64,000 nt of DNA, taken from the NCBI RefSeq assembly GCF_900113875.1, contig NZ_FORA01000001.1:310001-374000 (forward strand). The letters run 5' to 3'. The stretch's first letter is position 1, and each line of letters starts with the position of its first letter. Below are positions 47,510 through 56,517 of this stretch, piece by piece. Under the pieces are notes generated by a model. The model was given only the letters and a program-made list of their open reading frames with translations. It was not told the origin of the DNA and did not search any database. This DNA is from Jannaschia pohangensis (GTDB taxonomy: Bacteria > Pseudomonadota > Alphaproteobacteria > Rhodobacterales > Rhodobacteraceae). Both the position numbers and the translations under genes were made by a program.

Positions 47510-47886
47510 GAGATATGCTCCGCGTTCTTGTGGTCGACGACATGTCGACGAGCCGCGGGATCCTTCTGCAAGCGCTCGATACCCTGGGAATTTCAAATGT
47601 TTCCTATGCGGAGGATGGCAAGCAGGGCGTTTTGAGCGCGCGCCAGAACGTTCCGCACCTGATCCTGTCGGACCTGTATATGCCGAACCTGAATGGCCTG
47701 CAGATGTTGCAGCATCTCAGGGCGGAACCCCTGACGCAGAAGGTTGGTTTCATCCTCATCACGGGCCGGGGCGATGAAGCTGTCATTCAGACCGGCAAGA
47801 AACTCGGAATGAACAATTTCCTGACGAAGCCGTTCACGCCCCTGCAGCTGAAGGAATGCATCGAAGCCGTCGTGGGGAAGCTCTAA
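47500..47886 (+). CDS. cheY: CheY-type response regulator (second copy)
   Basis: A 128-residue receiver with Asp13/Asp14, phosphoryl Asp58 (LSDLYMPNLNG), ITGRGD and Lys in LTKPFTPLQL. Its position, just before the CheT-like gene, matches CheY2 of Sinorhizobium, which binds the motor. ATG 47500 is used; ATG 47515 just before RVLVVDD is an option. The stop overlaps the next start (TAATG). Confidence 0.9.
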   Translation: MPLRDMLRVLVVDDMSTSRGILLQALDTLGISNVSYAEDGKQGVLSARQNVPHLILSDLYMPNLNGLQMLQHLRAEPLTQKVGFILITGRGDEAVIQTGKKLGMNNFLTKPFTPLQLKECIEAVVGKL

Positions 47887-48218
47887 TGCCTGTGGATCAT
47901 CCGACTTTTTTATCCCTTCTCTCGCGCGAATGCCGATCTTCGGCGAACGACCTCGCGCATGTTCAAGACGCGATCGGCGACCACGCGGCCTTGCCGGAAC
48001 TGGCCGTAGAACTTGCCCATGATCTTCAGGCCTTGGATCGCGTCAGCCAGACTTTGAACGATCTTGGGGCGATGTTCGAGGCAATGGCGAGGTCGAATTT
48101 GCCGATCGGAGAGAAGGTCCAGGAGGATATTCTGCATGCCATATCACAGGCGACACTGCGCGCACGCCTGTCGGGCCTGCACCATCCGGCGAGAACGGAG
48201 CACGTGGAGCTGTTTTGA
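47886..48218 (+). CDS. Small helical chemotaxis protein, candidate CheZ/CheT-like phosphatase
   Basis: The 110-residue protein is almost wholly helical, with no signal or membrane segment. A long amphipathic helix reads HDLQALDRVSQTLNDL, and Asp51 and Gln55 reproduce the D-x-x-x-Q arrangement by which CheZ dephosphorylates CheY (DLTGQ in E. coli). The next-to-cheY2 position is that of CheT in Sinorhizobium. ATG 47886 overlaps the cheY2 stop. The functional call is inference from motif and place; it could be another helical adaptor. Confidence 0.55.
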   Translation: MPVDHPTFLSLLSRECRSSANDLAHVQDAIGDHAALPELAVELAHDLQALDRVSQTLNDLGAMFEAMARSNLPIGEKVQEDILHAISQATLRARLSGLHHPARTEHVELF

Positions 48219-48260
48219 CTGATAGGCTTGCAGGCGCAGGGTGTGAGGTGGGTCCGCTTG

Positions 48261-50075
48261 CTACGCGGCCTCTTCGTCGGCAAGCTGCCGATGCCACATC
48301 GAGGCATAGCGCCCGGGCTTGGCCAGCAACTGATCGTGCGATCCGGACTCGACGATCCGCCCGTCTTCCAGAACCACGATCAGGTCGGCATCGACCACGG
48401 TAGACAATCGATGCGCAATCGTGATGACCGAACGCCCCTGCGACATCGCCCGCAGTTCGGTCTGGATGGACCGCTCGGTCTCCGTGTCGAGGGCCGATGT
48501 CGCCTCGTCCAACAAGAGGATCGGAGGGTCCTTCAGCAAGGTGCGTGCGATCCCGACACGTTGCTTTTCGCCACCCGAGAGCTTCAGCCCGCGCTCACCG
48601 ACGGTGGTCTCATAACCATCGGGCAGCGTTTCGATGAACGTATCGATCCGGGCGGCGCGGGCGGCTTCGCGGATCTCCTCGAAGCTTGCGTTCGGACGCC
48701 CGTAGGCGATGTTGTACCGGATCGTGTCGTTGAACAGGACGGTATCCTGGGGGACGACGCCGATGTGCCGGTGCAGGCTTTCCTGGGTCACCGAGCGGAT
48801 ATCCTGCCCATCGATCTCGATCGCGCCCTCGGCCACATCATAGAACCTGAAAAGAAGCCGTCCGATCGTCGACTTCCCAGAACCCGAAGGGCCGACCACG
48901 GCGATCGTCTGTCCTGCGCCGACCGTCAGGCTGACACCCTTCAAGATGGGGCGCGCCGCATCATAGCCGAAATGTATGTTGCGAAATTGGACCTTGCCCG
49001 CAGACACGACAAGCTCTTCCGCATCTGGCGCGTCAGAGACTTCGGGCGGCTGCTCCAGAAGGCCGAACATCTCGCCCATGTCGACAAGCGCTTGCCGGAT
49101 TTCACGATAGACGGTGCCGAGAAAATTCAAAGGCATGGTGATCTGCACCATATAGGCGTTCACCATGACAAAATCGCCGACCGTAAGGTCGCCGCGCTGC
49201 ACGCCAAGCGCGGCCAGGACCATGACCCCCACAAGACCGGAGGTAATCAGAAGGGATTGGCCGAAATTGAGGAACGCCAGCGAATAGGATGTCTTGAGCG
49301 CGGCCTGTTCATACTGCTGCATTGCGCCATCGTAGCGCGCGGCCTCGCGCGCCTCGGCGCCGAAATACTTGACGGTCTCGAAATTCAGGAGGCTATCGAT
49401 GGCCTTCTGGTTCGCATCCGTGTCCTGATCGTTCATGACCTTTCGGATCTTCACCCGCCATTCGGTGACCGCGAAGGTGAACCAGACATAGCCGGCAATC
49501 GTGACCAGCACGATCACCAGGTACCAGACGTCGAAAACAAAAAAGAGGATCGCCGAGATGAGCAGCAGTTCCAGAACCAGTGGGCCAATGGAAAACAACA
49601 GGAATCGCAGCAGGAAATCGACGCCCTTGACCCCGCGTTCGATGATCCGGCTCAGCCCGCCGGTCTTGCGGCTGATGTGATATCGCATCGACAGGCGGTG
49701 CATATGCGTGAACGTCTCGGCCGCGAGGCGTCGGAGGGCGCGTTGGCCGACGGTCGCAAAGATCACATCGCGCAACTGTTGAAACCCGACGTTGAGCGCG
49801 CGCGCCGCGCCATAGATAACGGTCAGCGCGACGGCCCCCGCACCAAGCGCCCAGGCCGGTGTCACGGTTTCGGGCGCAAGGGCGTCGACCGCTGCCTTGT
49901 AAAAAAATGGCATCGTCACCGCGATGACCTTGGCCAGAACCAACATGCCAAGGGCCGCGACGACGCGAACTTTTACTGCCGTTTCCCCCTCGGGCCACAG
50001 GTACGGCATTACGCGGCGGATGATCCCGATTGCGCCCGCTGGCGCTTCGGTCGTCGTGGTTGTCGTGCGGCGCAT
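48261..50075 (-). CDS. ATM1/HMT1-type ABC exporter (half transporter with fused ATPase)
   Basis: The 604-residue protein has six membrane helices (about 25-310) with the ATM1 signature region GVQRGDLTVGDFVMVNAYMVQITMPLNFLGTVYRE and a C-terminal ATPase: Walker A GPSGSGKST, signature LSGGEKQRV, Walker B ILLLDEATSALD. ATM1-type pumps export glutathione-bound metals or sulfur compounds. The gene converges with the che operon and starts 62 bases after the LysM gene's stop on the same strand. Confidence 0.88.
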   Translation of the reverse strand: MRRTTTTTTEAPAGAIGIIRRVMPYLWPEGETAVKVRVVAALGMLVLAKVIAVTMPFFYKAAVDALAPETVTPAWALGAGAVALTVIYGAARALNVGFQQLRDVIFATVGQRALRRLAAETFTHMHRLSMRYHISRKTGGLSRIIERGVKGVDFLLRFLLFSIGPLVLELLLISAILFFVFDVWYLVIVLVTIAGYVWFTFAVTEWRVKIRKVMNDQDTDANQKAIDSLLNFETVKYFGAEAREAARYDGAMQQYEQAALKTSYSLAFLNFGQSLLITSGLVGVMVLAALGVQRGDLTVGDFVMVNAYMVQITMPLNFLGTVYREIRQALVDMGEMFGLLEQPPEVSDAPDAEELVVSAGKVQFRNIHFGYDAARPILKGVSLTVGAGQTIAVVGPSGSGKSTIGRLLFRFYDVAEGAIEIDGQDIRSVTQESLHRHIGVVPQDTVLFNDTIRYNIAYGRPNASFEEIREAARAARIDTFIETLPDGYETTVGERGLKLSGGEKQRVGIARTLLKDPPILLLDEATSALDTETERSIQTELRAMSQGRSVITIAHRLSTVVDADLIVVLEDGRIVESGSHDQLLAKPGRYASMWHRQLADEEAA

Positions 50076-50136
50076 CTGGGATCCCGGCGAGTTTTCCGGC
50101 CTACCCTAGGCGCGCCGGACCGGAATGGAAACCGCG

Positions 50137-51354
50137 CTACTCCGTCGCGTCGGGCAGGTTAAATACTTGACCGGGAAAGATTAGGTTGGGGTCCCGGATG
50201 GCGTCGCGATTTGCCTCGAATATCTGGACATAGCGCACACCGTCCCCAAAATAGCCCTCGGAAATCGCCCAGAGGGTCCAGCCCGGTTGAACGGTCAGCG
50301 CGGTGACCCCTTCGGCACGAGCGGCGGCGGCGATCTCGGGCGCGGTCCGCTGGAACGGCGTTTCGATCCGCGTCGTCACAGAACCGTCCTCGCCCAGGGC
50401 ATCGATCCGGAGCGTGTAGACCCCGGTCTCGACATCCGGCAAGGGCGAGACCCAGGCGCCACCCTGGTCAACTCGGGTCAGCTGCACCGGCTCGTTGTCG
50501 AGATAGATCCGCAACTGGCTGTCGCGCGCACCGCGACCGGCCAGTTGCACTTCGCCGGTTTCGTCATACGTGATCGCGTCGAGACCAAGGTCGTCGACGA
50601 CACTGGGCGGTGCTCCGCCGTCCGCTAGAACCGTGACACCCGAGGGGCCGGCCCGGAAGAGCCTGGGCGCCGCAGGCGCATCGCTTGCCACGTCCGGGCG
50701 GTCCGGTTCGGGCGCGACCAGATCCGGTGTGGCGACCGGCGCAACCGGCGCGCTCTCGGTCGCGGCGGCAGTCACCACGGGTGCCTCGGCGGGGGCGACG
50801 CTTGGTTCGACAGGTGTGATCGCCGCGGTTTCCTCTCCTGGCGTTACGGCGGCTTCGGCCACCTCTGCGGGCGGCGCCGGGAAGGCTGGTGCCACGATGA
50901 TGCTGTCGGCGGCACGGGCAAGCTGACCTTCGGCGTCCCGCGTCTCGACCGTCAGGATGCGCGGCGTTTCCGCCAAGCCAAGATTGAAAAGCGAGACGAA
51001 ATTGCCATCGGCATCCGTCCTGGCCGTCGCGACTTCCTGGCCATCGAGGCGCAGGATGACGTCGACCCCTGCCCCGCCTTTTCCGGCAATTACGGCGCTT
51101 CCCGCCGCATCGATGCGCACGACATCGAGCTGTGGGACGGGCGGCCCCTTCGGCATGTGGGGCTGATCCATTGGCTCGGGCTTGACGGGTGTCTCGGTGG
51201 TCGCGGCCACGTCGATCGAAGGCTCCGAGATGTCAGGCTGGACAGCGCTGTCATCCACCAGATCACGAGGTGCCAGAAGATAGGCCCCCAGACCGGCGGC
51301 CACGACCGCACCCACAATCATCGCCCCTCGAGCCGTCGAAAAACCTTTGCGCAT
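50137..51354 (-). CDS. LysM-domain envelope protein
   Basis: A 405-residue protein with an N-terminal membrane anchor (about 12-28, GAMIVGAVVAAGLGAYLLA) and an Ala/Pro/Val/Glu-rich low-complexity region (about 150-240). Two Ig-like repeats (IAGKGGAGVDVILRLDG and LAGRGARDSQLRIYLDNEPV) and a terminal LysM motif (LTVQPGWTLWAISEGYFGDGVRYVQIFEANRD) follow. LysM binds peptidoglycan, so it probably tethers the inner membrane to the wall. It is divergent from the LOG gene. Confidence 0.85.
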   Translation of the reverse strand: MRKGFSTARGAMIVGAVVAAGLGAYLLAPRDLVDDSAVQPDISEPSIDVAATTETPVKPEPMDQPHMPKGPPVPQLDVVRIDAAGSAVIAGKGGAGVDVILRLDGQEVATARTDADGNFVSLFNLGLAETPRILTVETRDAEGQLARAADSIIVAPAFPAPPAEVAEAAVTPGEETAAITPVEPSVAPAEAPVVTAAATESAPVAPVATPDLVAPEPDRPDVASDAPAAPRLFRAGPSGVTVLADGGAPPSVVDDLGLDAITYDETGEVQLAGRGARDSQLRIYLDNEPVQLTRVDQGGAWVSPLPDVETGVYTLRIDALGEDGSVTTRIETPFQRTAPEIAAAARAEGVTALTVQPGWTLWAISEGYFGDGVRYVQIFEANRDAIRDPNLIFPGQVFNLPDATE

Positions 51355-51445
51355 CCGGTCCGTCCTTCACACCCCAACCACGGGGTTTGCGCAAGACTAG
51401 CGATGGCGTAGTGCAGCGTCAAAGCCACAAGAATGTGTAGAGGTC

Positions 51446-51982
51446 ATGATGAAATCGATCTGTGTCTATTGCGGCGCGCGAGACGGAAGGAATGCGGCCC
51501 ATGCCGTCGCCGCCGAGGCCTTGGGACAGTCGATCGCCGCGCAGGGTTGGCGGTTGGTCTACGGCGCGGGCGATGTCGGCCTGATGGGGCGCGTCGCCCG
51601 CAGCGTTCAGGTCGCGGGCGGTCAGACCTTCGGCGTCATTCCAACACATCTGATGGAGTTGGAAGTCGGCAAGCGCGACCTGACGGCCTTCGTCGTGACC
51701 GAGACGATGCACGAGCGCAAGAAAGTCATGTTCATGAATGCGGATGCGGTGGTCGTCTTGCCCGGAGGGGCCGGAACGCTGGACGAATTCTTCGAAGTTC
51801 TGACCTGGCGGCAATTGGGGTTGCACCAGAAGCCGATCATCCTGCTCAATATCGGCGGCTATTGGGACCCGTTGATCGCGATGCTTGACCATGTCGTAGC
51901 CGAGGGTTTTGCAGGCAAGGCAACGCGCGACTTCGTGCAGGTGGCACGGGACGTGCCCGAGGCGATGTCCCTGCTTGCCTGA
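51446..51982 (+). CDS. LOG-family protein (TIGR00730, cytokinin riboside monophosphate phosphoribohydrolase-like)
   Basis: The 178-residue Rossmann-fold protein carries the LOG signature PGGAGTLDEFFEVLTWRQLGLHQKPI and starts MKSICVYCGARDG. Homologues cleave nucleoside monophosphates at the N-glycosidic bond. ATG 51446 has AGAGGTC upstream. It ends at the strong hairpin at 51990. Confidence 0.9.
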   Translation: MMKSICVYCGARDGRNAAHAVAAEALGQSIAAQGWRLVYGAGDVGLMGRVARSVQVAGGQTFGVIPTHLMELEVGKRDLTAFVVTETMHERKKVMFMNADAVVVLPGGAGTLDEFFEVLTWRQLGLHQKPIILLNIGGYWDPLIAMLDHVVAEGFAGKATRDFVQVARDVPEAMSLLA

Positions 51983-51989
51983 GCCAAGC

Positions 51990-52016
51990 AAAAGGGGGCC
52001 ACCACGGCCCCCTTTT
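51990..52016. terminator. Perfect bidirectional terminator
   Basis: AAAAGGGGGCC (51990-52000) pairs perfectly with GGCCCCCTTTT (52006-52016) around a five-base loop, with A and T runs on either side. It stands between the converging LOG and sodB genes and can end both. Confidence 0.9.
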
Positions 52017-52033
52017 CAAATGTCAGACATTTG
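52017..52033. repeat. CAAATGTCAGACATTTG palindrome
   Basis: A perfect 17-base palindrome directly after the terminator and eight bases beyond the sodB stop. It is one of six related sites in the window. In a convergent gap it is unlikely to be a promoter operator. Confidence 0.6.
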
Positions 52034-52040
52034 GACCAGC

Positions 52041-52640
52041 TCACATCCGCGAGGCGACGTTTTCCCAATTAACCAGATTCTGCAGGAAGTTCGTCAGATA
52101 GGCGGGCCGCTTGTTGCGGAAGTCGATGTAGTAGGAATGCTCCCACACGTCGCAACCCAGAAGCGCGGTCTGGCCGAAGCAGACGGGGTTCACGCCATTT
52201 TCGGTCTTCGTGACCTTCAGGCTGCCGTCGGAATCCTTCACGAGCCAGGCCCAGCCGGACCCGAACTGACCCGCGCCGGCGGCGGAAAACTCTTCGTGGA
52301 ATTTGTCGACCGAACCGAAATTCTCGACCAGCGCCTTTTCCAGGTCGCCCGGCATCGTGCTGTTTCCCGGGCCCATCATTTCCCAGAACTGGTTGTGGTT
52401 CCAAAGCTGGCTGATGTTGTTGAAGATACCATTCTGGGCGACCGAACCGGCCTGATAGGTACCCTTGATGATCTCTTCGAGCGACTTGCCCTCCCACTCG
52501 GTCCCGGCGATCAGCTTGTTGCCGTTGTCGACATAGGCCTTGTGGTGCAGGTCGTGGTGATACTCCAACGTTTCCTTGGACATGCCTTTGTCGGCAAGGG
52601 CGTCATGGGCATAGGGCAGGTCGGGAAGCTCGAAAGCCAT
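52041..52640 (-). CDS. sodB: Superoxide dismutase (Fe/Mn family)
   Basis: The 199-residue enzyme disproportionates superoxide. Metal-site and family segments include HHDLHHKAYVDNGNKL, FNNISQLWNHNQFWEMMGP, GSGWAWLV and DVWEHSYYIDFRNKRPAYL. Metal preference (Fe or Mn) cannot be settled by eye; the symbol follows the usual alphaproteobacterial Fe type. ATG 52640 has AGGAGAGACC upstream. It starts 55 bases after soxG on the same strand, so it may be read with the peroxide-forming sarcosine oxidase operon. Confidence 0.93.
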   Translation of the reverse strand: MAFELPDLPYAHDALADKGMSKETLEYHHDLHHKAYVDNGNKLIAGTEWEGKSLEEIIKGTYQAGSVAQNGIFNNISQLWNHNQFWEMMGPGNSTMPGDLEKALVENFGSVDKFHEEFSAAGAGQFGSGWAWLVKDSDGSLKVTKTENGVNPVCFGQTALLGCDVWEHSYYIDFRNKRPAYLTNFLQNLVNWENVASRM

Positions 52641-52695
52641 TGGGTCTCTCCTGTTCAAAGTGTCAGATGCACATGTCGTCCGGATTGGGCCCGGG

Positions 52696-53193
52696 TCAAG
52701 CCCCGACCGGGCGCGCGGCGCGCAGCAGGCCATCGGCATAATCCGCGACAGACCGGAAACACATCAGCCGCCAGCCGCCATCATGCCGCCAGATCGCGGC
52801 GGGCACCTGAGCCATCCGCGTCCGGCGGACTTCGCTTGCGTCCAGCCTGGCAAAATCGACGGGCATGACGTTCGCCAACAGGCTTTCGACCCCCTGCCCT
52901 TTCAATTCAAACACTTGTCGGGCCGAGCTGATGTTGGCAACCGTGGCGAAAACGCCGGACAGTCGGCTGCGCAGGTCCGAAGCGATGGCCTCGGCGGCCT
53001 CGGCGTTGCAGGTCAGAAGTAATTCGTCACGCGACATCCATAGCAACGTGTGGCCATCGGCACTCGTGCACATCCGCTGATCCGGCAGCGCGCATCCGGT
53101 GACGGCCTTCACAACCTTGCCAAGCGATGACAGGTCGCCGCGAAGGCCGATCATTCCCGTGATCGGCAAGCGGGAGATCGAAATGTCAGACAT
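52696..53193 (-). CDS. soxG: Sarcosine oxidase gamma subunit
   Basis: A 165-residue subunit with the SoxG fold (GMIGLRGDLSSLGKVVKAVTG, LLWMSRDELLLTC, VFELKGQGVESLLANVMPVDF). It is the smallest folate-side subunit of heterotetrameric sarcosine oxidase. ATG 53193 is chosen as MSDISISRLPITG fits; it overlaps the soxA stop by eight bases. The start lies inside an AAATGTCAGACATTT palindrome (53181-53195). Confidence 0.9.
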   Translation of the reverse strand: MSDISISRLPITGMIGLRGDLSSLGKVVKAVTGCALPDQRMCTSADGHTLLWMSRDELLLTCNAEAAEAIASDLRSRLSGVFATVANISSARQVFELKGQGVESLLANVMPVDFARLDASEVRRTRMAQVPAAIWRHDGGWRLMCFRSVADYADGLLRAARPVGA

Positions 53194-53195
53194 TT
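53181..53195. repeat. AAATGTCAGACATTT palindrome over the soxA/soxG junction
   Basis: A perfect 15-base palindrome covering the soxG start codon and the soxA stop codon. It is one of six related sites. Here it encodes the Met-Ser-Asp-Ile start of SoxG, so selection on both protein and DNA is possible. Confidence 0.55.
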
Positions 53196-56161
53196 GATTT
53201 CTCCCCTTCCGGATCGAAGAAGACAGCGTTGACGATCCGCGCCTCCTGCGGAGCCTGGCCAATCCGGGTGAACTTGATCACCTCGCCCATCCGGTCGGGT
53301 CCACGTTCGACCAGGCCCATGGCGATACCCTTGCCAAGCGTCGGCGACATATAGGTCGAGGTCACGCGGCCCTGCACGTTTCCCTGCCCGTTTTCATTGC
53401 GCCCGTCCGCGACGGCATAGGCGCCATCTTCCAGCGCGCTGCCATCCAGCGTCTCCAGGCCGACCAGTTTCCAGCGGCCGGGCTTCTGGAAGGCGTCGCG
53501 TTGTTGGCCGCGCTTGCCGAGATAGTCGTCTTTCTTCTTGGAAATGGCCCAATCAAGGCCGAGGTCTTGCGGAATCACGGTGCCATCCGTCTCGTCACCG
53601 ATCATGATGAACCCCTTTTCCGCGCGCATGATGTGGAGCGCTTCGGTGCCATAGGGCGTGATCCCGAACTCGGCACCGGCCTCCATCAATGCGGTCCAGA
53701 GCTCCGGCCCCTGATGCGCGGGAACGGCGATTTCATAAGACAGCTCGCCCGAGAAACTGATCCGGTAGGCACGCACCGAAAGACCGGCCAGGGTGCCATC
53801 TGCCCAGGCCATGAAAGGCAAAGTCTCGGCCTTCACATCCATACCGCCCAGTTTTTCCATGACTTTCCGGGCATTCGGGCCAACCACGGCGATCTGCGCG
53901 AGTTGCTCGGTCAGGTTCACGACATGAACCTTCCAATCCCACCATTCGCATTGCAGCCAGTCTTCCATCCAGCCGTGGATGCGATCCGCGCCGCCGGTCG
54001 TGGTGTGGCAAAGCCAGGTGTCGTCGTCGATGCGCGCGACCACGCCATCGTCGATCAGGAAACCGTTCTCGTCGCACATCAGCCCATAACGGCACCGGCC
54101 GACGTTCAGCGTGCTCATCATGTTGGTATAGAGCATGTCGAGGAAGCGGCCTGCGTCGGGGCCGCGCACCAGCAGCTTTCCCAAAGTGGACGCATCAAGC
54201 ATTCCAAGACTTTGGCGGGTGTTCTTCACTTCGCGCGCGACGGCGTCGGCGTGGCTTTCGCCGCCTTGGGGATAGCAATAGGGCCGCCGCCACTGGCCGA
54301 CAGGCTCCCAGAAGGCACCGTTTGCCTCGTGCCAATCATGCATCGGTGTCTTCCGGAGCGGCTGGAAGATGTCGCCCCGTGCCTCGCCCGCCAGCGCGCC
54401 GATGGTGATCGGGGTGTAGGGGGGGCGGAACGTGGTCGTCCCGACCTGCGGGATCGTGACGTCAAGGCGGTCGGCCAGCACGGCGAGGCCGTTGATATTG
54501 CTGAGCTTGCCCTGATCCGTCGCCATGCCGAGCGTGGTATAGCGCTTGGCATGCTCGACGCTTTCAAAGCCTTCCTGTGCGGCCAGACGGACGTCGGATA
54601 CTTTGACATCGTTCTGATAATCCAGCCACATTTTCGCACGCAGCGCCGGGCCCGCCCCGTCGGGCATGATCCAGACCGGTTTAATTGGCGCTTCGGCGAC
54701 GTCTTCGCAGGCGGGCATGTCCGTATCCATGGTCTCGGCCACGTCGGCCAGAACCTGCCTGACTGTCAGGGCGCCCGACGCGGCGCCGATGGCCGTGACA
54801 AAGCCCTGCGCGTTGCCGTCGCGGGGCGGCTGGTCGGGGTCGGGGCGGAACATGGCCCGCGCCTCGTCCCACCAGAGTTTGCCGCCGCAATGGGACCAGA
54901 GGTGGACGACCGGAGACCATCCGCCCGACATGGCGACGCAGTCGCAGCGGATTTCCTGAAGGACGGTCCCGTCCCCCGATTGCAGGCAGACGGACACGCC
55001 GGTCACGCGCGCGTCGCCGTGGACCTTGGCGATCCCGCGGCCCGTGTGAACAGTGACGCCCAAAGATTTGATTTCATTTATGATGTCAGAGGCGGCATTG
55101 GGCCGAACGTCCAGAATGGCGGGAACGCGCAACCCAGCATCGAGCAGCACCTTTGCCGTGCGATAGGCATCGTCGTTGTTGGTGACGATGACCGTCCGCT
55201 CACCCGGGCTGACGCCGTGGTTCGCCACGAAATCGCGCACCGCCGAGGCCAGCATGACACCGGGAACATCATTGCCCGCAAAGCTGATCGGCCGTTCGAT
55301 CGCCCCGGTCGCGGTGACGACGCGACCGGCGCGGACCCGCCAGAGGCGCTGGCGCGGGCCTGACTTGTCGGCGATGTGGTCGGTCAGGTTCTGATTGCAC
55401 AGAACATAGCCGTGATCGTAGACGCCCGACCCCTCGCACCGGGTCATCAGGGTCACGTTCTTCATCTTTTCAAGCGCTTCGACGGTGGACTTCACCCAAC
55501 TGGCGGCGTCCTGGCCGTCGATGGTGGCGCCGTCGACAGGGCTGCGTCCGCCCCAATGTGCGCCGCGTTCCACCAGCATGACACGCTCGCCCGCCTTGGC
55601 CGCCGTCCAGGCCGCCAGCAGCCCCGCAATGCCGCCGCCCACGATCAGCGTGTCACAGAAGGCGTATTGATGCGCGTAATGATCGCCGTCGCCCACGGTC
55701 GGCGCGGACCCGAGGCCCGCAGCCTTGCGGATCACCGGCTCGAACAGGTGTTTCCAGAGGGGGCGCGGATGGATGAAGGTCTTGTAATAGAAGCCGGCCG
55801 GCAGGAAGCGGGAGCCATAGTCGTTCACCCGCCCGACATCGAAGCCGAGCGACGGCCAGGCGTTCTGGCTCCGCGCGGTCATGCCTGGCCAAATTTCCTG
55901 CAATGTGGCGCGCTGGTTCGGCTCGAACCGGTCACCCTCGCCGATGCCGAACAGGGCATTCGGCTCTTCCGGGCCGGAACCCACGACCGAACGGGGACGG
56001 TGATACTTGAAGCTGCGGCCCATGACACGCTGACCATTCGCAAGCAGGGCCGAGGCAAGCGTATCGCCCGCATAGCCGCGCAAGGCCTTGCCGTCGCAGG
56101 TGAATTCGACGGGCTTGGTGCGGTCGATCAGCCGACCGCCGGATTTTAGACGGCGGCTCAT
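53186..56161 (-). CDS. soxA: Sarcosine oxidase alpha subunit
   Basis: The 991-residue subunit has an N-terminal 2Fe-2S-like/beta-grasp region (FTCDGKALRGYAGDTLASALLANG), an NAD-binding Rossmann part (DTLIVGGGIAGLLAAWTAAKAGE) and a C-terminal tetrahydrofolate aminomethyltransferase (GcvT-like) half (about 590 onward, GMLDASTLGKLLVRGPDAGRFLD). The complex oxidises sarcosine to glycine, passing the methyl group to folate and producing H2O2. ATG 56161 overlaps the soxD stop (ATGA); an upstream frame lies inside soxD. Confidence 0.94.
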   Translation of the reverse strand: MSRRLKSGGRLIDRTKPVEFTCDGKALRGYAGDTLASALLANGQRVMGRSFKYHRPRSVVGSGPEEPNALFGIGEGDRFEPNQRATLQEIWPGMTARSQNAWPSLGFDVGRVNDYGSRFLPAGFYYKTFIHPRPLWKHLFEPVIRKAAGLGSAPTVGDGDHYAHQYAFCDTLIVGGGIAGLLAAWTAAKAGERVMLVERGAHWGGRSPVDGATIDGQDAASWVKSTVEALEKMKNVTLMTRCEGSGVYDHGYVLCNQNLTDHIADKSGPRQRLWRVRAGRVVTATGAIERPISFAGNDVPGVMLASAVRDFVANHGVSPGERTVIVTNNDDAYRTAKVLLDAGLRVPAILDVRPNAASDIINEIKSLGVTVHTGRGIAKVHGDARVTGVSVCLQSGDGTVLQEIRCDCVAMSGGWSPVVHLWSHCGGKLWWDEARAMFRPDPDQPPRDGNAQGFVTAIGAASGALTVRQVLADVAETMDTDMPACEDVAEAPIKPVWIMPDGAGPALRAKMWLDYQNDVKVSDVRLAAQEGFESVEHAKRYTTLGMATDQGKLSNINGLAVLADRLDVTIPQVGTTTFRPPYTPITIGALAGEARGDIFQPLRKTPMHDWHEANGAFWEPVGQWRRPYCYPQGGESHADAVAREVKNTRQSLGMLDASTLGKLLVRGPDAGRFLDMLYTNMMSTLNVGRCRYGLMCDENGFLIDDGVVARIDDDTWLCHTTTGGADRIHGWMEDWLQCEWWDWKVHVVNLTEQLAQIAVVGPNARKVMEKLGGMDVKAETLPFMAWADGTLAGLSVRAYRISFSGELSYEIAVPAHQGPELWTALMEAGAEFGITPYGTEALHIMRAEKGFIMIGDETDGTVIPQDLGLDWAISKKKDDYLGKRGQQRDAFQKPGRWKLVGLETLDGSALEDGAYAVADGRNENGQGNVQGRVTSTYMSPTLGKGIAMGLVERGPDRMGEVIKFTRIGQAPQEARIVNAVFFDPEGEKSNV

Positions 56162-56466
56162 TTGCCTGTCCTCTCGCGGATACGGGCCAGGATGTCGGCC
56201 GGGGGTTCGGTCGTCTGGGCGGAATAGGTGCCAAAAACCTCCAGCGTGGCGGTGTCGCGCGCGGCCAGGAACCACTTGCCGCAGCCATAGGCGTGGCGCC
56301 AGCGTTCGAAGTGAACGCCCTTGGTATTCTCGCGATTGAACAGATAGGCCTCGAACTCGTCATCGGACGACCCCGGGCCGAACCGCTTCAGATGGGCTTC
56401 GCCGCCGGGCGCGAGTTCGGTCTCCTCGACCGACAGCCCGCAGTTCGGACATTTCAGCAGGAGCAT
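56158..56466 (-). CDS. soxD: Sarcosine oxidase delta subunit
   Basis: This 102-residue subunit holds the structural zinc: Cys6 and Cys9 (KCPNCG) with His58 and Cys62 (RHAYGCGKWF). These are the usual ligands of the delta subunit. It sits at the interface of the alpha and beta subunits. It overlaps soxA by four bases and follows the small membrane peptide gene by 51 bases. Confidence 0.94.
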   Translation of the reverse strand: MLLLKCPNCGLSVEETELAPGGEAHLKRFGPGSSDDEFEAYLFNRENTKGVHFERWRHAYGCGKWFLAARDTATLEVFGTYSAQTTEPPADILARIRERTGK

Positions 56467-56517
56467 GACAGGCCTCGGCAGGTCGGGGCCGGATGGCCGG
56501 TTTTCAGACTTTGCGGG

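Noticed and set aside
48228-50162. A 644-codon open frame on the plus strand
   Set aside because: It is the antisense of the ATM1-type exporter, which has complete Walker and signature motifs.
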